Positions 59,042 to 64,000 of a DNA stretch of 64,000 bases are shown piece by piece. The stretch is from Rhodobacter sp. (GTDB lineage Bacteria; Pseudomonadota; Alphaproteobacteria; Rhodobacterales; Rhodobacteraceae), in contig JADCEF010000008.1 of NCBI GenBank assembly GCA_020250445.1, forward strand, positions 36,697-100,696. Reading direction: 5' to 3'. Made by a program: the position numbers and the translations under genes. The notes beneath the pieces were generated by a model. The model was not told where the DNA came from and ran no database searches. It saw only the letters and a program-made list of their open reading frames with translations. The stretch's first letter is position 1; every line of letters starts with the position of its first letter.

Positions 59042-60187
59042 TCAGCTTGCCGGTGCCTCTGGGGCGAAGCGGGCGTAAAGGACCCGCGCCGCCGTCGCCA
59101 ACCGCCCGAAAAAGCCGGCCCGGTTGACGGCGGCTTCGGTGACCAGCGGAATGCGCGCGTCGGGAAGATCGGGAACGCGGATGATCAGTTCCGCAACAGG
59201 CTGACCCGCGCTCAGGGGGGCCGCTAGGGGCCCGGTGTAGCTGACTTCGGCCGAAACGCCGCCCTGCAACCGGGCAGGCAAAAGCACCGCCACATCCCGG
59301 GCCGGGACCAGCCCGACAGTCCGCTCACGGCCCATCCAGACAGGGGCCTCGGCCACACGCGCGCCGGCCTTGGCGGCTGTCTTCAGAACGAACTGACGGA
59401 AGGCCCAGTTGACGATGCGCTCGGCCTCTTCGGCGCGGGCGGCGTCGCTTTCCAGCCCGGTGATGACGAAGATGACCCTGCGGTTGCCCTGAACGGCAGA
59501 CCCCACAAAGCCGTATCCGGCCTCTTTCGTATGCCCGGTCTTCAGGCCGTCGGCCCCGATGCCGAGTTTCAGCAGCGGATTGCGGTTGAACCGGTTCGCT
59601 TCGGACCGATCAGCAAAGTTGAACTCGGTTTCCCTGAAGATCACGTATTCTTCGGGAAACTCCTCGATCAGGCGCCGGGCGATCAGGCCCAGATCATGCA
59701 TGCTCATGCGGTGGTTCGGATCGGGCCAGCCCGTGGAATTGACAAAGTTGGACCGGGTCATGCCAAGCGCCCTGGCACGTTCCGTCATCTGCGCGGCAAA
59801 AGCCTCTTCGCTGCCTGCAAGACCTTCGGCGACCACGACACAGGCGTCGTTGCCGGAATTGATGATGATGCCATGGATCAGGTCGCGCACCGTGGGGCGG
59901 TCCCGTTCGTTCAGGAACATCGTCGATCCGCCCATGCTGCGGGCCCTGGTGGACACGGCAAAGGTCGTGTCCATGGTCACGCGGCCGTCCTGCAGCGCCT
60001 CGAACAGCATGTTCAGGGTCATCAGCTTGGACATCGACGCCGGGGGCAGCGGCACGTCCGCGTTCTTGGCCAGCAGGACGGTCTGGGTTGTTTCGTCAAA
60101 GACCCAGGCGGCCGTCGCGCGCGTGTCAAAGGCCTGGGCAGGAAGGCCCAGCAGGGTGACGAAAATCAGGATCAGGCGGTACAGCAT
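59042..60187 (-). CDS. D-alanyl-D-alanine carboxypeptidase (penicillin-binding, DacA/PBP5-like)
   Basis: PLPPASMSKLMTLNMLFEAL (SxxK), IINSGNDACVVVAEGLAGSEEAF (SxN), LKTGHTKEAGYGFVGSA (KTG). Confidence 0.95.
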   Translation of the reverse strand: MLYRLILIFVTLLGLPAQAFDTRATAAWVFDETTQTVLLAKNADVPLPPASMSKLMTLNMLFEALQDGRVTMDTTFAVSTRARSMGGSTMFLNERDRPTVRDLIHGIIINSGNDACVVVAEGLAGSEEAFAAQMTERARALGMTRSNFVNSTGWPDPNHRMSMHDLGLIARRLIEEFPEEYVIFRETEFNFADRSEANRFNRNPLLKLGIGADGLKTGHTKEAGYGFVGSAVQGNRRVIFVITGLESDAARAEEAERIVNWAFRQFVLKTAAKAGARVAEAPVWMGRERTVGLVPARDVAVLLPARLQGGVSAEVSYTGPLAAPLSAGQPVAELIIRVPDLPDARIPLVTEAAVNRAGFFGRLATAARVLYARFAPEAPAS

Positions 60188-61047
60188 GGGGCAGTGGCAT
60201 CCTTTACCGGAAGGTCATCGGGAAACGAAACAGGCATCAGAAGGACCGGTCCATTGACTGTCTTCACCAGGGCGTTGCTGTCTGCCCTGTCGGCCGCAGG
60301 GTTGACAGCGATGCTCTGACAGGTCTTGCCCGTGCGATCCTTTTTGCGCGCGGTGGCGCTTGAACCGGCTGTAGGTGCGGCATCGACCGTGCGCCTAGGC
60401 CTGGCTTTGACGCCGAAGATCAGGATGCCCGGCTGGATACCGGACGCGCTGCCCCTGGCAGGGGCAAAGGCGGCAAGCGCGGCCCCGGCCCTGGCCCTGG
60501 CCATGCCGGTCACCGCCGTGACGGTCCCGGCATCACCCCGGTCGGTTTCGACGCCCTCGGTCCGGGCGGGTGCGGCGGCAGCCCCGGGTGCGACGGGCGT
60601 CTCTGCTTGCCGGCACAGCGCTGTGATCAAGACCATTGCGGGCCGTCTGGCCGGAAGGCCGCCCACCCTGCCCGTGTCAGAGGAAACCTGAATCGACGGG
60701 CCGGGGTTTGCGCGCTTGCGCCCCAACAGGGTGGCGGTCACCGTCCTGCCGGTTGCATCGTTGCGGATGATCCCCCATCCGTGCCTGCTGGCACCGGGCA
60801 AGGCAGCCCGGACGCGGGCCGACGGCGGGCACCCGGCCCACAGCCCCGGCACGCCTTGCGTGAAGAGCTTGGGCACCTGCGCCTCCGCGCCCGTGGTGCG
60901 ACCGGTGCGGGCGGGTGTCGCCGCCGTGCCGGGCGCGGCTTGCGTTGCCGGTCCGCAGGTGGACGGGGTTGTGCCGACGTCGCAGACCGCCCGTGCGGGC
61001 AGGCCCGGAGTCAGGATGGCCACGAGCCGATGTTCCGCAGATGCCAT
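60172..61047 (-). CDS. RlpA/SPOR-associated-type hypothetical protein upstream of the carboxypeptidase gene
   Basis: QVPKLFTQGVPGLWAGCPPSARVRAALPGASRHGWGIIRNDATGRTVTATLLGRKRANPGPSIQVSSDTGRVGGLPARRPAMVLITALCRQ; overlaps the next gene by 16 nt. Confidence 0.55.
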   Translation of the reverse strand: MASAEHRLVAILTPGLPARAVCDVGTTPSTCGPATQAAPGTAATPARTGRTTGAEAQVPKLFTQGVPGLWAGCPPSARVRAALPGASRHGWGIIRNDATGRTVTATLLGRKRANPGPSIQVSSDTGRVGGLPARRPAMVLITALCRQAETPVAPGAAAAPARTEGVETDRGDAGTVTAVTGMARARAGAALAAFAPARGSASGIQPGILIFGVKARPRRTVDAAPTAGSSATARKKDRTGKTCQSIAVNPAADRADSNALVKTVNGPVLLMPVSFPDDLPVKDATAPCCTA

Positions 61048-61407
61048 AGCAAAAACTCGCCCTGTCTGCGCAGTCTCTATCGCGCCTGTCCCGCCCGCCG
61101 CCAAGGCAATCCTTGGCCATCCCGGTGCCGTGCGGACCATACCGCCACAACGGCCCAAGGAAAAGACCGCGAACCCGTGTCGGCACATTTCCCCTGTGCG
61201 CCGCCCGGTCTGCACGGATCGTGCCGCGACGACCCGGGCGGGCCGGGGATGGGTTTGCAGCACTGCGGGACCGTTCTGCGACAGGCCGCACGGTCATTGC
61301 TGGACGGGCCAGGGGGAATTCTGCTACACGCACCTGCCAGCCGGTGCGGATCGGGGCTTGCCGGGTGCCATGCCCGACCCCGTTCGCGACATCACCGGAC
61401 GGGGCAT

Positions 61408-61497
61408 GGAAGTGTGGCCGAGTGGTTTAAGGCTCTAGTCTTGAAAACTAGCGTACGGGGAACCGTACCGTGGGTTCGAATCCCACCGCTTCCGCCA
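61408..61497 (+). tRNA. tRNA-Ser (anticodon TGA)
   Basis: ggaagtg...cgcttcc acceptor, anticodon arm ctagt-ctTGAaa-actag, long variable arm gtacggggaaccgtac, encoded CCA. Confidence 0.96.
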
Positions 61498-61524
61498 ACG
61501 CGACTCCGGTCGAACCTTCTCTGG
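61497..61524 (+). repeat. 28-bp inverted repeat, left arm
   Basis: AACGCGACTCCGGTCGAACCTTCTCTGG; 27/28 complementary to 63417-63444. Confidence 0.88.
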
Positions 61525-61928
61525 CTTGGAAGATTGCGGCAGGAGCGTTAACAACGTCTTGACTTCGAGCGCGTTGAATGATGCCCAAGTTTTGGGGGCG
61601 AACGCAGAATGCGGCACGAGAGCAAGTTCTCAACCTGGATCAGATCAGGTGGGCAAAGCACATTCGTTTTGCCGTTGACCGGCCCTTTTGACCTGGAAAC
61701 GAAGTTTTCGGTGGTGCCCGACCGACTCCTCGACAGCATCATTGATGATGCGCTTGCAGCTGCCGTCGGTCGCCTGAACCAACACCTGCCAGAAGGTGTG
61801 TCTATCGACATCAGCGCGATCGATCTGTCTCCTATCCGTGATCAACTTCGGAGCGAGGTTGCAGACCGGCTGACCGAAATCGGGGTGGCCGTAAACCCGA
61901 ACGACCCGGTCATCACCTCGATCATTGC

Positions 61929-61948
61929 CCGATATGCCGATATGCCGA
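61929..61948. repeat. tandem 8-mer (CGATATGC)x2.5 causing a frameshift
   Basis: c-cgatatgc-cgatatgc-cga; period 8. Confidence 0.9.
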
Positions 61949-62063
61949 GATACTGAACGGTCTGTTCCAGACGGATGCCCTTCAAGTCGAGAGATACATT
62001 TGGCGAAGCAGCGACGATTCCCGGGTTCGCGCTGCCCATGCCGAATACGACGACCGCGTCTTC

Positions 62064-62891
62064 TTGTGGTCGGATCCCCCTGAAGGCGGGCATCCGGGTC
62101 AGGGGTGGAATTGTCGATGCACTGCGGAACCGATCATTGTCCCGACCGGCATTCCCGAAGGCTCTGTGTGCGACATCCTGACGGGTGATCGACTGACATC
62201 CGTTTTCCCTGATGCTGATACGGACCGTCTGGCGCGGATAGCACGAGAAATCGACCTTCAACGTGTAACCGCTCGCCTGGACAGCCCGGATCGCCTCGCA
62301 CACTTCTTCGGCCAGGTGCAACAGGAAGTCGGACCGCGCCTGCGCCTTGTAGAGAGCCTTGATTACCCTCCCGACAAACTTGGTGTAACTTTTCGCTACT
62401 TCCGTCGTCATCCCGACGAAGCCTTGCGTTTTGGAAGAACTGACGAGCATCCTGCGGATCAGGAAGCGATTGCAAACCGCGCCTATGCTGATCGAAATGG
62501 CAATGGTGATATCGTAAGCGGTGACGGGTGGAGGTACCGTGGTCGCGGGTTGAAACAGGTCACCGGACGGGCGAATTACCGGGCCTTTACCGAAGATCAT
62601 GCGAAACTGTTTGGAGATTTGATCGACTTTGAAGCCGAGCCGGAACTGCTTGGAACTCCTCGTTATGCGGTGCGATCTGCTCTCTGGTTCTGGCGCGCGA
62701 ACAACCTTTTCTCGCTCGCGGACGCCGGAGGTAACCAAGCTGCCGCCGACAGCATTACTGCAATCATTAATCCGGGAACGAAATCGTACGTTCAACGCTG
62801 GGACAACGTCCGAGACCTGAATGGATCTGCGGTTTTCGCCAGTATCTGTCGATTCTCGGTTGCGAGGCCGCGCTTTGAGGACGCCGAATGA
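62064..62891 (+). CDS. GH19 chitinase/lysozyme-domain protein (C-terminal part of the MuF-GH19 gene)
   Basis: FGQVQQEVGPRLRLVESLDYPPDKL; ADQEAIANRAYADRNGNGDIVSGDGWRYRGRGLKQVTGRANYRAF; ALWFWRANNLFSLAD. Confidence 0.85.
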   Translation: MWSDPPEGGHPGQGWNCRCTAEPIIVPTGIPEGSVCDILTGDRLTSVFPDADTDRLARIAREIDLQRVTARLDSPDRLAHFFGQVQQEVGPRLRLVESLDYPPDKLGVTFRYFRRHPDEALRFGRTDEHPADQEAIANRAYADRNGNGDIVSGDGWRYRGRGLKQVTGRANYRAFTEDHAKLFGDLIDFEAEPELLGTPRYAVRSALWFWRANNLFSLADAGGNQAAADSITAIINPGTKSYVQRWDNVRDLNGSAVFASICRFSVARPRFEDAE

Positions 62892-63403
62892 AACGCAGGC
62901 TGCGATGTTCAGTGCTGATCCTTCTGCTGGGCAGTGCCACCCAGTCGGCAGGTCAGACGACATACAACGGTTCAACAGTAGAGACGCCTGAACTCCGAAT
63001 CGAACACCGGCCCGTTGGCGATGACTGGTTTGAAATTGGCCTAACTGACAAAGTGGCGGGCCTGCGAGTGGGCCATGAGTTTGAGGGAGAAGGGGCGAAT
63101 GATCCAAGCCCCTTCTTGCTTGCCCATGGCCGGTATTGCGACACATCCGTCATCATGCTCACCGTGGAATACCCGTGGCGCCACGATCTTCCCGAGTTTC
63201 AGCGGGTTCTTTCAACTTTCGCTTTCAGCCAATCCGATTTTGCGTTTATTGACGAGGCCTACGGCACGCTGACTGACATCGCGTTAGCCGAAGAAACGGC
63301 GTATGATCGGGCAGATCTCGACATGCTGCCCCCGATACGGGTGCGCTGCCTCACCGGTCAGGATGAAAAGCCCTTTGAATTCTTTCGCCAAGAAACCAAG
63401 TAA
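62888..63403 (+). CDS. exported hypothetical protein; candidate periplasmic immunity protein
   Basis: MKRRLRCSVLILLLGSATQSAGQ signal peptide; ATGA overlap with the GH19 gene; no family recognised. Confidence 0.65.
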   Translation: MKRRLRCSVLILLLGSATQSAGQTTYNGSTVETPELRIEHRPVGDDWFEIGLTDKVAGLRVGHEFEGEGANDPSPFLLAHGRYCDTSVIMLTVEYPWRHDLPEFQRVLSTFAFSQSDFAFIDEAYGTLTDIALAEETAYDRADLDMLPPIRVRCLTGQDEKPFEFFRQETK

Positions 63404-63416
63404 CGATCCATCGAGC

Positions 63417-63444
63417 CCAGAGAAGGTTCGACCGCAGTCGCGTT
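63417..63444 (-). repeat. 28-bp inverted repeat, right arm
   Basis: CCAGAGAAGGTTCGACCGCAGTCGCGTT; one mismatch to the reverse complement of 61497-61524. Confidence 0.88.
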
Positions 63445-63605
63445 CCGTCCGCCAAACAAATCTAACAAACAAATGAAATATATAGAAAATTGTCGGTTGG
63501 AAATCGCTCAACCCACATTCCGCCTCGCAATCTGCCCCGGATACCCTTCTGTTTTCCCGGTCCTGCCTTCGCGGGCCGGTCACTCGGATCGGAAGGAACC
63601 GACCA

Positions 63606-64000
63606 TGGGCTCTGTTGCAGAAATCCACTTCTGAGGGGACTCCCCCTTTCGCGGCCGGACTTATCCTTCGGCTTCAGTGACAGGGATACCGGGCGCGGTG
63701 AAGCCGTTGAGGACGGCGACATGGACCTGGAACTCTGCGACCTGACGGTCGATGTCCCGCGCCATGAGGCGCTGGCCCGGCAGTTTCCCACAATGCATCT
63801 TGGTTTCGACGCGGCTCTGGCGGTGGCAGCCGCTCCACCGTCGCCAGATCGGTCGACCGAAGCGGCGTGATGCGCGCAGGGCCTCGTTGCGTGTGATCGC
63901 CCCGACGGTATCAGGCTTTCGGGGCTTGGCGTTCTTGCGGGGCGGGATGATTGCAGGGGCCCCGCGGGCGGCGATGGCGTCGTGGCACTTGCGCGTGTCG
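63606..64000 (-). mobile_element. IS5-like insertion sequence, truncated by the window end
   Basis: Probable terminal sequence ggctctgttgcagaaat adjacent to the transposase C-terminus; other end outside the window. Confidence 0.7.
63661..64000 (-). CDS. IS5 family transposase, C-terminal part
   Basis: Reverse translation DTRKCHDAIAARGAPAIIPPRKNAKPRKPDTVGAITRNEALRASRRFGRPIWRRWSGCHRQSRVETKMHCGKLPGQRLMARDIDRQVAEFQVHVAVLNGFTAPGIPVTEAEG*. Confidence 0.82.
   Translation of the reverse strand, partial: DTRKCHDAIAARGAPAIIPPRKNAKPRKPDTVGAITRNEALRASRRFGRPIWRRWSGCHRQSRVETKMHCGKLPGQRLMARDIDRQVAEFQVHVAVLNGFTAPGIPVTEAEG

Larger units (their letters stand above)
61609..62891 (+). pseudogene. MuF (phage minor-head)-GH19 polymorphic-toxin-like protein split by an 8-bp tandem duplication
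   Basis: Frame 1 ORF 61609-61956 ends IIARYADMPRY*; removing one copy of the tandem 8-mer gives IIARYAEILNGLFQTDALQVERYIWRSSDDSRVRAAHAEYDDRVFLWSDPPEGGHPGQGWNCRC in frame with the downstream GH19 domain. Confidence 0.75.

Noticed and set aside
61842-63146. 434-aa minus-strand ORF across the MuF-GH19/immunity region
   Set aside because: Plus strand carries recognisable GH19 and MuF motifs plus a signal peptide and ATGA coupling; the minus translation has no recognisable motif.

Overview
This is a high-GC alphaproteobacterial chromosome segment, Rhodobacteraceae-like by gene content and order. It is mostly tightly packed housekeeping genes: cobT/cobS, carD, fdxA, rpoH, rluD-like, hflK/hflC, a Do-type protease, gor, rpiA, mntH, sdaA, holB, tmk, a D-Ala-D-Ala carboxypeptidase, two complete polyamine-type ABC operons, tRNA-Leu(GAG) and tRNA-Ser(UGA). 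All family calls come from reading the translated sequence; no searches were run. The parts most worth a second look are: (1) an Anbu proteasome-like protease / transglutaminase-like / alpha-E / ATP-grasp operon (11326-15236); (2) directly downstream of tRNA-Ser, a MuF-domain + GH19 muramidase/chitinase polymorphic-toxin-like gene, split by an 8-bp tandem duplication, ATGA-coupled to a signal-peptide protein (candidate immunity protein), bracketed by 27/28-matching inverted repeats and followed by an IS5-like transposase; (3) an orphan type IV pilin gene lying between the 3' end of an EamA transporter gene and a 75/77-identical copy of that 3' end; (4) a perfect TGTC-N10-GACA (PpsR/CrtJ-type) box upstream of a B12-binding PpaA/AerR-like regulator; (5) a 48-aa ORF with 4-bp overlaps on both sides between a ligase-associated exonuclease and a DNA ligase; (6) an orphan DnaE2-type C-terminal OB domain; (7) paired A/T-rich nested palindromes between convergent genes.
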